Shown: positions 7,617 through 16,350, counted from the first letter of the stretch. The stretch is 64,000 bases of DNA from Aquimarina aggregata (GCF_001632745.1 NZ_LQRT01000007.1:1-64000), one strand, 5' to 3'. Notes: a model not told the origin generated them from the sequence alone. Numbers and translations: made by a program.

Positions 7617-8665
7617 ATGAAATTGACTCACCCGATAATGGTAATTTTTATATTGGTAATCCTAATTACTGGAGGATTCTCTTTTTGGTTATATAACGCT
7701 TTACATAGCCCAATAAGCCATAATTGTGCAACGAAATACATTACAATTGAACAAGGCTCCTCATCGAATAGAATTCTCGAAGTATTAGAAAGAAATAAAA
7801 TACTACAAGCTCCTCTGGCAACAAAGATATATTTGCGATTCTCTAAAATGGATGATAAGATGGAAGCGGGTGATTACAAATTTCCTTCACCCATCAGCCC
7901 TATAGATGTAATAAACCAACTAAAGCAAGGAAAAAAACGGACCAAAACGCTTACTATCCCTGAGGGCTGGACACGGTTTGAGATTGCCAAACGTATTGTA
8001 AAAGAGTTTCCAGTAGAATCGTTATTGACTGAAAAAGAAGTTCTGTCGTTGATGGACGATACCAGACTAATTCAAGAGATTGATTCTAAGGCAAAAAATC
8101 TTGAAGGCTATCTTTACCCACAACTTATGAATTTAAATACGGTACTCACCCCAAGGATGTAATTGCTAAAATGGTTCAACAATTTAAATCAGTTTGGCAA
8201 ACAGAATGGGATGGGTTGGCACAAAAGATGGGAAGAACTAAGCGAGAAATTATTATCATTGCTAGTCTCATTGAAAATGAGTCAAAAATAGATGCCGAAC
8301 GTGGTTTAGTTGCTTCCGTAATTTACAATCGCCTTGAGAGCAAGATTCCTTTGGGTATTGATGCAACAAATGTATACATTGCCAAATTACTCGGCCGTTG
8401 GGATGGCATAATTCACAAAAGTGATCTTGAAGTGAATCACCCTTACAATACTCGAAAAGTACTTGGCTTACCTCCTGGTCCAATAAGTTCCCCGAGCAAA
8501 ACGGCTATTGAAGCGGCTCTAAATCCGGAACAAACGGAAAATCTTTATTACGTGCTTAATGTAGAGGCCAATGACGGGTCACACCACTTTTACCCTAGCG
8601 CTACCGAGTTTTCTAAAGGTAAAGCTGATTATCAAAAGTGGTTGGCTAACCAACGAAGAAATTGA
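7617..8665 (+). pseudogene. mltG: MltG-like endolytic transglycosylase, frameshifted
   Basis: MltG cleaves nascent peptidoglycan glycan strands at the inner membrane. Frame 1 (7617 to the stop at 8159-8161) gives the N-terminal membrane helix and LysM-like/YceG start, ending LEGYLYPQ. Inserting one A after 8123 restores TYEFKYGTHPKDVIAKMV and joins the second frame. That frame carries ASLIENES (catalytic Glu in the ASxxExE motif), SVIYNRLESK, HPYNTRKVLGLPPGPISSP and HFYPSATEF. The joined product would be about 349 residues, normal for the family. So this is a full-length gene with a single-base deletion, or a sequencing error. It is carried in cassette C10; the housekeeping copy should be elsewhere. 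Confidence 0.85.
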
Positions 8666-8674
8666 TTTAAAATA

Positions 8675-8753
8675 AAAATTTTTGGCTAAGTACTTAATCG
8701 AAAGTTCCCTATTTTTAATTCCCGTACTAACTATAGTCGAGCCGTTAGCATAC
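8675..8753 (+). repeat. Site S10, right half only (family B)
   Basis: The element begins at TTTTTGGCTAAG; the left arm and left tag are missing. The right arm is CCCGTACTAACTATAGTCGAG, then CCGTTAGCATAC (GTT 8744-8746). S19 (17070) is truncated at the same internal point. Confidence 0.75.
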
Positions 8754-8755
8754 AT

Positions 8756-9556
8756 ATGAAAAGAACAATCCTTTATATAATCTTTTTGTCAATAAACATT
8801 GGTTTTTGTCAATATCGACAAAAAGCCGGACAACCGTATGCCGAACCTGATTTGTTGATATGGGAGAATGATACAATTCAAATTCAAACTTTTCCTTTAT
8901 ACTGCCTCTCTACATTTGACCAAAAAAATCTTTTCGATAACAAAGAAGCAAAACCTGAATGTTGGGGTTGTTTAAAAAACTATATTGCCGAATGGAAAAT
9001 TATAAATAGTAAACTTTATTTATCTAACATATACAGTTTCAACTTTAAAAAGGACAGTATAAAAACTGACTTAAATAAACTATTTCCTGATAAAATAAAA
9101 AACAATGTGGTTTTAGTAGATTGGTATTCAGGCAATCTTTTTGTTCCAAAAGGAGAACATATTTGGATGAGTCAAAGTCCAGGTTTCCCAATTTACGAAT
9201 CAGAGTGGAAATTAATTATCGAAAAAGGACAAATTGAAAATATGGAACTTAAAAATGGCAACTATTATAAATCCATTTACACTGAGAGTCCGAAAAACTT
9301 AATTGCTTTTATTGAAAATAATTTAGACCAAAAAAGTATAAATGAATTGAAAAATAGAAAGATTTCTATTTATTTAAAAACTGGCAAGTCAAAAAATGAT
9401 TTTTCTATTTCAAAAGTCAAAGGAATTACCGATAAAAGCTTAGAAAAAAAACTTGTTGAAGTTATAAATAAATTACCCAATTTTGACTATTATTATAGAC
9501 ATGGGGAAGAGTTAAATATCATATTTCTAATAACATTTATGGATAATCGACCTTGA
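8756..9556 (+). CDS. Secreted protein of unknown function with CWGC motif
   Basis: Predicted 266 residues with a signal peptide (about 1-18, ending IGFCQ). Residues around 60 contain PECWGCLKNYIAEWKI, a motif shared, as I recall, by unnamed Bacteroidota secreted proteins. The last 65 residues (KVKGITDKSLEKKLVEVIN, then a YYYRHGEE strand and hydrophobic strand) resemble the C-terminal TonB-like fold of such proteins. No enzymatic motif was seen. ATG 8756 lies 2 bases after the tag GTTAGCATAC, so there is almost no leader. Cassette C11; end tag GTATGCTAAC at 9570 is a perfect complement. Confidence 0.8.
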   Translation: MKRTILYIIFLSINIGFCQYRQKAGQPYAEPDLLIWENDTIQIQTFPLYCLSTFDQKNLFDNKEAKPECWGCLKNYIAEWKIINSKLYLSNIYSFNFKKDSIKTDLNKLFPDKIKNNVVLVDWYSGNLFVPKGEHIWMSQSPGFPIYESEWKLIIEKGQIENMELKNGNYYKSIYTESPKNLIAFIENNLDQKSINELKNRKISIYLKTGKSKNDFSISKVKGITDKSLEKKLVEVINKLPNFDYYYRHGEELNIIFLITFMDNRP

Positions 9557-9569
9557 AAAAACAAAATAC

Positions 9570-9641
9570 GTATGCTAACACCGTATAAAAATAATTACTG
9601 TTTTAGGCTTAACCAAAGGTCGTTGCAGTTTTGTTACACAC
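9570..9641 (+). repeat. Site S11, short attC-like element
   Basis: Only about 53 bases separate the AAC of GTATGCTAAC (9570-9579) from the GTT of GTTACACAC (9633-9641). The start ACCGTATAAAAATAATTAC is family D-like and TAACCAAAGGTCG follows, but the usual long right arm is absent. Both tags nevertheless match their own cassettes. Confidence 0.75.
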
Positions 9642-9654
9642 AAAACCTCAAAAA

Positions 9655-10182
9655 ATGAAACTATTAATACTCATATCCTCTATATTTATTTATTGTGGTG
9701 GAATAAAAGCTCAGAATACGGATTTATATAAAAAGTATAAATACGAAGATTTTCTAAAGGTTAAAACTATTGATAGTGGATATAATTATGTAAAAACAAT
9801 ACACAGAAAAATAAATACTGATTACGACTATAGAAAAAATCAGGATGATGTAATTGTCAGAGTATTATTAATTAATAATGGGGATGATAAGGGAATTGAA
9901 ATAATACCCATTGACGAAACCAATAATTTTCGAAAAGATATAATAAGGACTTTGATTATAGCGAACGAGAATTTGACAAAAAATGATTCTGAAAAGTATA
10001 TCACTGAGTTTAATATCACTTATGATTATGAGCCTCATATGGAAAATTGGCAATGGAAAAAAGAACTGCCAAAAATTCGATTACCTCTTTATAAAACCAA
10101 AGTAAAAACTGTTACTATAAATTGTGAAGTTGATAAAAAGACTGGAGAACGATTTAGTAAACAAGAGGTAAAAGAAAAGTAA
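9655..10182 (+). CDS. Secreted protein of unknown function
   Basis: Predicted 175 residues. A signal peptide of about 20 residues ends GGIKAQ. The mature part is basic and strand-rich (DDVIVRVLLINNGDDKGIEI, then KVKTVTINCEVDKKTGE at the C-terminus) with a single internal Cys, and no recognised domain. The start is the ATG at 9655; a TTG at 9631 lies inside the tag. Sole gene of cassette C12, whose ends GTTACACAC and GTGTGTAAC are exact complements; the end tag begins one base after the stop codon. Confidence 0.75.
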   Translation: MKLLILISSIFIYCGGIKAQNTDLYKKYKYEDFLKVKTIDSGYNYVKTIHRKINTDYDYRKNQDDVIVRVLLINNGDDKGIEIIPIDETNNFRKDIIRTLIIANENLTKNDSEKYITEFNITYDYEPHMENWQWKKELPKIRLPLYKTKVKTVTINCEVDKKTGERFSKQEVKEK

Positions 10183-10183
10183 A

Positions 10184-10363
10184 GTGTGTAACATCATATA
10201 TTAAATCAGAGTAAAGTTTAGTGTTAGCTCGAAAGGTCTTTTTCTTTTTGCAATGGCGCTAGATTTTTATAAATTAAACAAGAAACAAAAATGCGCAGAT
10301 AGATCTATTGGTTTAGACATACTTGCCTTGTTCCGATTCATATACTAAATCTTTGCGGTAATT
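10184..10363 (+). repeat. Site S12, attC-like element (family C)
   Basis: Left tag GTGTGTAAC (10184-10192). The interior (AGTAAAGTTTAGTGTTAGC, CGAAAGGTC, GCAATGGCG, GCGCAGATA, TTCCGATTCATATACT) is clearly homologous to S21 at 21384-21560. The right tag is CTTTGCGGTAATT (10351-10363), with GTT changed to CTT; it matches 10 of 13 bases of the C13 end AACTACCGCCAAC. Confidence 0.8.
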
Positions 10364-10378
10364 AAAACAAATTAAACT

Positions 10379-11284
10379 TTGAGAAATCACATAATTAAAT
10401 TTTCAGTGTTAGCATTCATAATATTATTAAATGCTTGCAAAACTGAAAAACCGAAAACAAAAGAGAATGATTTTTCGACCACGGAAAGTCCTTACCTTGG
10501 TCAAAAGCCGCCTGGTTTAATACCAGAACCTTTTGCCCCTGGATTAGTTACAACTTTGAATTGGGAAATTGATGGTGTCTTTACTCCTGACCTTAAAGAG
10601 TTTTATTTCATCAGAGAAGTTGGAGAAAAAGAGGAAGATAAAAAAATGGAATTTGTTGTCTTCCAATATAAAAACAACCAATGGCAGGATTCTGTTATAT
10701 CATCAAGGGTTGGACAACCTTTCATATCACCCGATGGGAAAAAAATGCACTTGGGAAGAAGGTATAAAGAGCGTACTGGTACTGGTTGGTCGGAGATAAA
10801 AAAACTCGACACCGTATTTATGAAAATCCCTATTATGAGACTTACCGCGTCGGCTAAAGGAACCTATGTTTTCGATGAGATGTCTGAAGAAGGTCATCTC
10901 CGTTACTCTAGATTAATAGATGGGAAACGTGAAGAACCCAGATCATTTGGAAAAGAGATTAATACTGGAAAATCGAATGCCCACCCTTTTATTGCGCCAG
11001 ATGAGTCTTATATTCTTTGGGATGGTAGACGAGATAGTGGCTATGGTAATGCTGATATCTATGTTAGTTTTCGACAAAAAGATGATTCATGGAGTAAAGC
11101 TATTAACCTCGGCGAAAATATAAACACAGAAGCTTCTGAATATGGTGCAAGTGTGACACCTGACGGAAAATATCTGTTCTTTAACAGAAATGTTGGAAAG
11201 GTTAAACCAACTGACAAGTACGAGAATACGGATATGTTCTGGGTGGATGCTCAGGTTATTGAAAGGTTAAGGTCTAAACAATAA
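10379..11284 (+). CDS. PD40/TolB-like beta-propeller lipoprotein, TTG start
   Basis: Predicted 301-residue lipoprotein (lipobox LLNAC at residues 16-20). The fold is a beta-propeller of the WD40-like PD40 type: repeats QPFISPDGKKMHLGRR, HPFIAPDESYILWDGRRD and GASVTPDGKYLFFNRN, with the linking DIYVSFRQKDDSWSKAINLG. Such proteins act as periplasmic or surface binding scaffolds; no partner can be deduced. TTG at 10379 is the only start giving the signal peptide. Sole gene of cassette C13. Confidence 0.85.
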   Translation: MRNHIIKFSVLAFIILLNACKTEKPKTKENDFSTTESPYLGQKPPGLIPEPFAPGLVTTLNWEIDGVFTPDLKEFYFIREVGEKEEDKKMEFVVFQYKNNQWQDSVISSRVGQPFISPDGKKMHLGRRYKERTGTGWSEIKKLDTVFMKIPIMRLTASAKGTYVFDEMSEEGHLRYSRLIDGKREEPRSFGKEINTGKSNAHPFIAPDESYILWDGRRDSGYGNADIYVSFRQKDDSWSKAINLGENINTEASEYGASVTPDGKYLFFNRNVGKVKPTDKYENTDMFWVDAQVIERLRSKQ

Positions 11285-11289
11285 AAAAT

Positions 11290-11497
11290 AACTACCGCCA
11301 ACAACGCGTATAAAACATAGCTAAAATGCGATAAACTAATAGTTCTGCTCTTATTTGTAAAGACCACCAAATTTGAAAATTTGGCTTTTAGAATAAAAAG
11401 TAAAAACAAAATATAAAAATTCGCCTCTGTGTTTATCCGAAAATTAAGCATCTTTTTACGCCCTAAGTTTCATACACAAGACCGTTGGTAGGTATTG
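11290..11497 (+). repeat. Site S13, attC-like element (family B)
   Basis: Left tag AACTACCGCCAAC (11290-11302), then AACGCGTATAAAACATAGC. An internal stem CCAAATTT-GAA-AATTTGG lies near 11366. Right arm TTTCATACACAAGACC, then GTTGGTAGGTATTG (11484-11497). This is the full-length counterpart of the partial S0. Confidence 0.85.
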
Positions 11498-11523
11498 AAA
11501 ATGCAACTCAAAATAATTACAAA

Positions 11524-11958
11524 ATGGCTAAAAATAAAACCACCGAAACTGAAGTAGACGTCTTTGATTTTATTGAATCATATGTAGACAATGATCAAAA
11601 AAAAGCTGATAGTCATAAATTAATCGAATTGATGAGTGAATGGTCAGGTTTTGAACCAAAAATGTGGGGGCCAACAATAATAGGTTTTGGAAGCTATCAC
11701 TATAAATATGAAAGTGGTCATGAAGGTAATGCTCCTTTGTTAGGTTTCTCTCCCCGAAAAACGCAATTTTCACTCTATATCTATTCGAAAACAGAAAAAA
11801 GTGATACTCTTTTGATGGATTTAGGCAAATTCAAAATGGGTAAAGCCTGTATTTATTTTAAGAAACTAACTGACATAAATATTCCAATTTTAGAAAAACT
11901 TAGTATGGAAACGATTACATATCTTAATGAACACCATGAATGTGCTTGTAGAAACTAA
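11524..11958 (+). CDS. DUF1801 domain protein
   Basis: Predicted 144-residue cytoplasmic DUF1801 protein. Diagnostic features are KADSHKLIELMSEWSG...KMWGPTIIGFGSYHYKYESG, a middle SPRKTQFSLYIYS and the closing GKACIYFKKLTDINIPIL. The family is widespread and of unknown biochemical role; a YdhG-type fold is shared with iron-chaperone-like proteins. The start is the ATG at 11524, as codons upstream to 11485 are repeat sequence. Sole gene of cassette C14. Confidence 0.85.
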   Translation: MAKNKTTETEVDVFDFIESYVDNDQKKADSHKLIELMSEWSGFEPKMWGPTIIGFGSYHYKYESGHEGNAPLLGFSPRKTQFSLYIYSKTEKSDTLLMDLGKFKMGKACIYFKKLTDINIPILEKLSMETITYLNEHHECACRN

Positions 11959-12104
11959 CAATGACCAGCCAACAACATGTATCGTTCATTGCTGCAGAAT
12001 TTCCTAAACAGAAATTAGCACGCATTAATTATCTTAGCCAACAGCGGAAAATGACTTAGGCCTTTTCTGCAACTAACCATAAACCAACCAGTGCGCGGCA
12101 TTTG
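11959..12104 (+). repeat. Site S14, attC-like element (family D)
   Basis: Left tag CAATGACCAGCCAAC (11959-11973) pairs imperfectly with the C14 start GTTGGTAGGTATTG. Then come AACATGTATCGTTCATTGCTG and a middle with TTTTCTGCAACTAACCATAAACC. The right tag is degenerate, about AGTGCGCGGCATTTG near 12090-12104. Confidence 0.75.
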
Positions 12105-12120
12105 AAAAACCGAAAATAAA

Positions 12121-13500
12121 ATGAATGAAACAAGGCGAGAATACATTAAAAGAATAAATATCGTCTTGGATTTCATAGAAAATAATCTTGACACTAAACT
12201 ATCACTTGAATATTTATCTAAGAAAGCCCATTATTCAGCTTACCATTTCCATAGAGTATTTTTGACATTAGTAAATGAAAGCTTAAACGAATACGTCAAT
12301 AGAAAGCGGATTGAACGTATAGCCGCAATTTTATTGGTTAAACCAAATTCTTCTTTAAAAAACCTAGCCTATAAATATGGTTTTAATAGTGATAATTCTT
12401 TTTCAAGAGCATTTAAGAAATACTACGGTATTAGTCCAACTAAATTTAAATCCGAGGGAAAAGAATTACTTAGCAAGATTGGTATAGAACCTTTTTCGTC
12501 AGAAAAATACATTTGTTCCATTGATAATATTAAACAATGGACTAAAATGAATGCGCAAATAACGATTAAAGAATTACCTGAATTAAAACTTGCAAGTATA
12601 TCTAATATCGGAAACTTTGAAAAAGCAGGTAGTATGTTTCAAAAATTGATGGAATGGGGACATCAAAAAAGAGTCTTAGACACTTCAAATTTTAAAGCAA
12701 TAACAATTTATCGCGACAACCCGAATATTACCCAAACCTCAAAAGTGAGATTTAGTGCTTGTGTAACAATATCTGAAAATATAAATACAGATGGAGAAAT
12801 TAACCAACATAATCTAAAGAAAGGGATTTATAGCATTGGACATTTTGAAATTAAAGCAGAAGAAATTTCGAAAGCTTGGAAAAGTATGTCTATTTGGGTA
12901 ATTGAAAACGGTTATGAATTTAGAGATGGAGATTATTTTGAGATGTATCATAATGACCACAAAACTCATCCTGAACAAAAATTCATAATAGACATTTGTA
13001 TTCCTTTGCAAAAGACTGAAAATATTAAACTTGGAGAAATCAACAATCTAGATCTATCAAAATATAAAGACAACTTAGATTATCATCAATTGATAAGCTA
13101 TATGAAAGAATTGAGGCTCTTTTTTCAAAAAGAATATGATACAATTTTTAAACTCGGAAAGATTTATCAAGGAGCCCCTAATTTTTCTTATTTTTCTCTA
13201 ACGACAGATGAATTAAAAAAGCAAAAGCTTAAATTCGTTATCATTTTAAATCACAAAGAACTGTATTTTTCGATTTGTTTATCAGGTCAAAACAAAAGCA
13301 TTCGAAAAAAGTATTGGAAAATTTTTAAAGGTAGCGATTGGAACAAGTACCATTTAGCAGAATCAATTGATAATAGTTTATCAATAATTGACCAAACCAT
13401 ACTAAAAAACCCTGATTTTAATAATAAAAGAAATTTAACTGAACGAATTGAAAAAGAATCACTGAAATTCATAAACGACATAAAAAACATCCTTGAATAA
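12121..13500 (+). CDS. AraC-family regulator with GyrI-like domain and extra C-terminal domain
   Basis: Predicted 459 residues in three parts. Residues 1-115 form an AraC-type double helix-turn-helix (LSLEYLSKKAHYSAYHFHRVF and LKNLAYKYGFNSDNSFSRAF...KYYGISPTKFK). Residues about 140-305 form a GyrI-like small-molecule-binding domain (ITIKELPELKLASISNIG, ending KFIIDICIPLQ). The last 150 residues form an additional domain (YHQLISYMKELRLFFQKEY...LYFSICLSGQ) not present in standard Rob/SoxS-like proteins of about 290 residues. A ligand-responsive activator is likely. Sole gene of cassette C15; it starts about 16 bases after the degenerate tag. Confidence 0.85.
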   Translation: MNETRREYIKRINIVLDFIENNLDTKLSLEYLSKKAHYSAYHFHRVFLTLVNESLNEYVNRKRIERIAAILLVKPNSSLKNLAYKYGFNSDNSFSRAFKKYYGISPTKFKSEGKELLSKIGIEPFSSEKYICSIDNIKQWTKMNAQITIKELPELKLASISNIGNFEKAGSMFQKLMEWGHQKRVLDTSNFKAITIYRDNPNITQTSKVRFSACVTISENINTDGEINQHNLKKGIYSIGHFEIKAEEISKAWKSMSIWVIENGYEFRDGDYFEMYHNDHKTHPEQKFIIDICIPLQKTENIKLGEINNLDLSKYKDNLDYHQLISYMKELRLFFQKEYDTIFKLGKIYQGAPNFSYFSLTTDELKKQKLKFVIILNHKELYFSICLSGQNKSIRKKYWKIFKGSDWNKYHLAESIDNSLSIIDQTILKNPDFNNKRNLTERIEKESLKFINDIKNILE

Positions 13501-13502
13501 AA

Positions 13503-13710
13503 ACGACCACATAACAATGGGTATAATTAATACGGGTTTTCGTGTTTAATCCAAAGTTTAGCGTAATTGTTAAGGTCCGCCAAACCTTTTGATTTGGCTT
13601 CTAAAATGAAAAATAAAACAAAATTAAAAGGTTTGGCTAAGTGTAAGTTGTCAAATTACCACTCTACTACTCCCCTACTAATCATAGTCGAAGCCATTGT
13701 AAAACATTTT
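13503..13710 (+). repeat. Site S15, attC-like element (family B)
   Basis: The left end CGACCACATAAC (13504-13515) is followed by AATGGGTATAATTAATACGGG. A perfect 12-bp internal stem GCCAAACCTTTT / AAAAGGTTTGGC encloses an A-rich loop (about 13577-13635). Right arm CCCCTACTAATCATAGTCGAAGCC, then ATTGTAAAACATTTT (13696-13710). Confidence 0.85.
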
Positions 13711-13720
13711 AACAAAACCT

Positions 13721-14458
13721 ATGAAGAAAATTATAAGCCTACTAATTTGCGTCCTTTTACTTGTCTCTTGCGGAAATAAACATGAAGGAGAAGAAAAACC
13801 TAGCTTACTATCTAATTTAATTAACATAACTGATAATGAAAATAATGGAATTGAAGAAATTCTGAATTTTTATGGAGGTCGTTGCGAATATTCTATAGGA
13901 GTATCAGCTTCAACAAGCGATGGAACAAAAAAATACTTCGAAATTGAAATGAGTCAAAGTGATGAGATTGAGAAAAGATTAGATAAACCAATATTACCTT
14001 CCTCAAATATAGCATACATATTCTACAAGAATCTAAAGGAAGAAAAAAAGAATTACGATGCCATCCACGTAATTCTTGTTTCTAAAAACAATGCTGAACA
14101 AGAATTTAAATACCCTATTTCAACACTTGAAAAAGTTGAACAAAGAATGTCTTTGAATGATAAAACCGTGAATTTGCTTAAAGAGAAAAAATTTGAAAAT
14201 CTAAAAACCATGCTTAATAACGAATTAATTCCCTTTGATAAGAACGAGCTTGTACCACGTTTAATCAAACTTGAACCACAATTTGGAGATATTAAAGAAT
14301 ATCGTTTCTTCGGATTTATGATTGCTCCTTATAAAGGGAAGGATATACTTCACCTGTCAGGAGCTTTATTAAGAGAAAAGCAAAATCACGAATTTAGCAT
14401 TGATGTGGATTTTAATTCAAATAGAGATGAACTATACCAGCTTCAGTACAAAAAATGA
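13721..14458 (+). CDS. Lipoprotein of unknown function
   Basis: Predicted 245-residue lipoprotein with lipobox LLVSC near residue 17. The mature protein starts with an acidic Gly-poor linker, then a strand-rich domain (CEYSIGVSASTSDGTKKYFE...) and a C-terminal strand-helix segment (DIKEYRFFGFMIAPYKG, HEFSIDVDFNSNRDELYQLQY). The C-terminal layout recalls small lipoproteins with a DUF-type alpha/beta domain, but no family was recognised. Sole gene of cassette C16; its ends ATTGTAAAACATTTT and AAAACGTTTTACGCCAAC share the TAAAAC(G/A)TTTT core. Confidence 0.75.
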   Translation: MKKIISLLICVLLLVSCGNKHEGEEKPSLLSNLINITDNENNGIEEILNFYGGRCEYSIGVSASTSDGTKKYFEIEMSQSDEIEKRLDKPILPSSNIAYIFYKNLKEEKKNYDAIHVILVSKNNAEQEFKYPISTLEKVEQRMSLNDKTVNLLKEKKFENLKTMLNNELIPFDKNELVPRLIKLEPQFGDIKEYRFFGFMIAPYKGKDILHLSGALLREKQNHEFSIDVDFNSNRDELYQLQYKK

Positions 14459-14467
14459 TTTGAATAA

Positions 14468-14655
14468 AAAACGTTTTACGCCAACATATATATGATCCTA
14501 GCAATCAAGTCATCAATCGAATGGTTGTCTTATTTTTCATAAGGCGCAATACTTACAAAAAGTAAAAGATAGCTATCAACGCACAAAAAAACCAAAAAAA
14601 GCAAGGTAACATTTTGCCCTGCTACAACACATATATTAAACGTTGTCATACATTT
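14468..14655 (+). repeat. Site S16, attC-like element (family A)
   Basis: The left end AAAACGTTTTACGCCAAC (14468-14485) runs into ATATATATGATCCTAGCAATC. The right arm has AGGTAACATTTTGCCCTGCT, ACAACACATATATT, then AACGTTGTCATACATTT (GTT 14642-14644). The next gene's TTG start overlaps the end of the tag. Confidence 0.85.
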
Positions 14656-15373
14656 GAGAAAAACAATCTACATAACAATAATATTAGGAATTCTGATTTC
14701 CTGCAAACACAAAAAAGAACCTAAACAAGCGGAAAATAAACCAGCTGAAAGTCTTGCGTGGAAAATTGATTTAGATACTATTTTGGAAAGAAATAATCCG
14801 AAAAGTCTTGATTTAACGATACATCAACTTTTTATAGATACAACACGAAATTCGGAGATTTATGAAAAAGTGATTAACTGGAAACCGAATCGAATGGATA
14901 ATGACGCAATTTCATATTACGAGAAAGAAATTTCCAAAAAACACAAACCGAATAAAATTTACTTAAAAGGATTTCCGAGACATTGGATTAGTTTAAAAAA
15001 GTTAAACAATGAATTCGTGATTTACGAACCTTGTGACGGAAATACGCCATCATACGAAATCAATGAAAGTTCAGTTCTTTTCTTTCATCAACTCGAATCA
15101 GATGCTGACTTAATATCTGAATTGAAAAAATTGAGAGAAAACGAAATCGCTTTAGAATTAAATACTATTCCACAAAAAACCAAATCTGAAAAAGCCGAAT
15201 TAACAATAAAAGCAACTGAATTTAAAAACGTTTATGAATTGACTTATAGTTTTGATAAAGTTGTGAGTAAACAGTTGGTTACGCCAAACTATAAAGCGTC
15301 GGAATTTGATATAATTGTAAATAATTGTCCGTCAATGAAAAGAATAGAATTTAATGGATTTGACAAAGATTAG
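14654..15373 (+). CDS. Lipoprotein of unknown function, TTG start
   Basis: Predicted 239-residue lipoprotein (MRKTIYITIILGILISC, lipobox at residues 14-17). The mature protein is Lys/Glu-rich, with a basic patch (KKHKPNKIYLKGFPRHWISL) followed by an acidic helical stretch and a strand-rich C-terminus. No family was recognised. TTG at 14654 is the only start that gives the signal peptide; it overlaps the end of the recombination tag, so the gene begins at the very edge of its cassette (C17). Confidence 0.75.
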   Translation: MRKTIYITIILGILISCKHKKEPKQAENKPAESLAWKIDLDTILERNNPKSLDLTIHQLFIDTTRNSEIYEKVINWKPNRMDNDAISYYEKEISKKHKPNKIYLKGFPRHWISLKKLNNEFVIYEPCDGNTPSYEINESSVLFFHQLESDADLISELKKLRENEIALELNTIPQKTKSEKAELTIKATEFKNVYELTYSFDKVVSKQLVTPNYKASEFDIIVNNCPSMKRIEFNGFDKD

Positions 15374-15381
15374 CAGAATAA

Positions 15382-15487
15382 AAATGCACTGCAACACCGT
15401 ATGAAATTAATTGCTGGTTTTAGCCTATTTACTAACTTTAGTACTTGAAACACGAAACTAATCTTATACGAAACCATTATATTTAAT
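15382..15487 (+). repeat. Site S17, short attC-like element (family D)
   Basis: The left end AAATGCACTGCAAC (15382-15395) partly pairs with the C17 start GTTGTCATACATTT. Then come ACCGTATGAAATTAATTGCTG and the right arm TAATCTTATACGAAACC. The right tag CATTATATTTAATG is degenerate (ATT for GTT). Inner arms CGTAT and ATACG pair. Confidence 0.75.
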
Positions 15488-15567
15488 GTAATAAAACACA
15501 TTGAAAAAATCTTGGGACAACTTTTTATTCAAAAATTTCGTCTATGTAAGTAGAACCGAAATTTAAA

Positions 15568-16350
15568 ATGAATAGATCAACCAAAGTCTTGCTAATTATA
15601 ATCATATCATTTGGGACATATTTTGTTTTCGATGCTATTTTTTTCAGGGACATCAGAAAATGGCTCTTTGACCTAACAAATCAGCTCGGAATTAGTCAAA
15701 TATTAACGTATTTGATAACTGGAATTCCGTTATTCTTAAGCACTTTACTGATTGGGAAAAGAACGGATTTTTTTCAAAATTTAGGACTTGACAAATCAAT
15801 AATCAAAGGATTCCTATTTGCCATTGTCTGCATCTTACCGATGTATATTGGATTTAGTATGATCTTTGATTTTAATCTAAATGTAAAAATAAACACAATT
15901 TTGATTGGAGTTGTTTCTGCCGGATTTTTCGAAGAACTATATTTCCGAGGATTTTTATTTGGATTACCATTTAGAAAAACAAAACTCGGATTTATACTTT
16001 CCGTATTCTTCGGAGCTCTTTATTTTGGCTCATTGCATTTGTACCAAAGTTCTAATTTTAATGAATTAATGGGTATATTCTTGATAACATTCTTGGGAGG
16101 TATCCTGTTTGCATGGGTATACGCAGAATGGAATTACAATATTTGGGTTCCTATATTTCTGCATATGCTAATGAATTTAGCGTGGGAATTATTCTCTGTA
16201 AGTGAAAACGCACTTGGCGGAATTTATTCGAACGTTTTCCGACTTCTAACTATTGCTTTAGTAATTGTTCTTACTATACTCTACAAAAAAAGAAAAGGAA
16301 TAAAACTCACTGTAAATAGAAAAACACTTTTACTTAAAAAAACGAACTAG
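15568..16350 (+). CDS. CPBP-family intramembrane glutamic endopeptidase
   Basis: Predicted 260-residue multi-pass membrane protein of the CAAX prenyl protease/bacteriocin-processing (CPBP, Abi) family. All catalytic motifs are visible: E122-E123-LYF-R127 (EExxxR), FGALYFGSLHL (FxxxxxxxH type) and HMLMNLAWE (HxxxN). About eight hydrophobic segments are present. Bacterial members process peptides or confer self-immunity to bacteriocins; the role here is unknown. Sole gene of cassette C18. Confidence 0.9.
   Translation: MNRSTKVLLIIIISFGTYFVFDAIFFRDIRKWLFDLTNQLGISQILTYLITGIPLFLSTLLIGKRTDFFQNLGLDKSIIKGFLFAIVCILPMYIGFSMIFDFNLNVKINTILIGVVSAGFFEELYFRGFLFGLPFRKTKLGFILSVFFGALYFGSLHLYQSSNFNELMGIFLITFLGGILFAWVYAEWNYNIWVPIFLHMLMNLAWELFSVSENALGGIYSNVFRLLTIALVIVLTILYKKRKGIKLTVNRKTLLLKKTN

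Noticed and set aside
10569..11123. Two extra + strand frames within the PD40 lipoprotein gene
   Set aside because: They overlap the strong beta-propeller frame and show no family pattern.
13567..13779. A 70-codon open frame within site S15 and the following gene
   Set aside because: It lies in the repeat's inner stem and its residues follow the repeat, not a protein; the lipoprotein gene at 13721 in another frame is clearly real.
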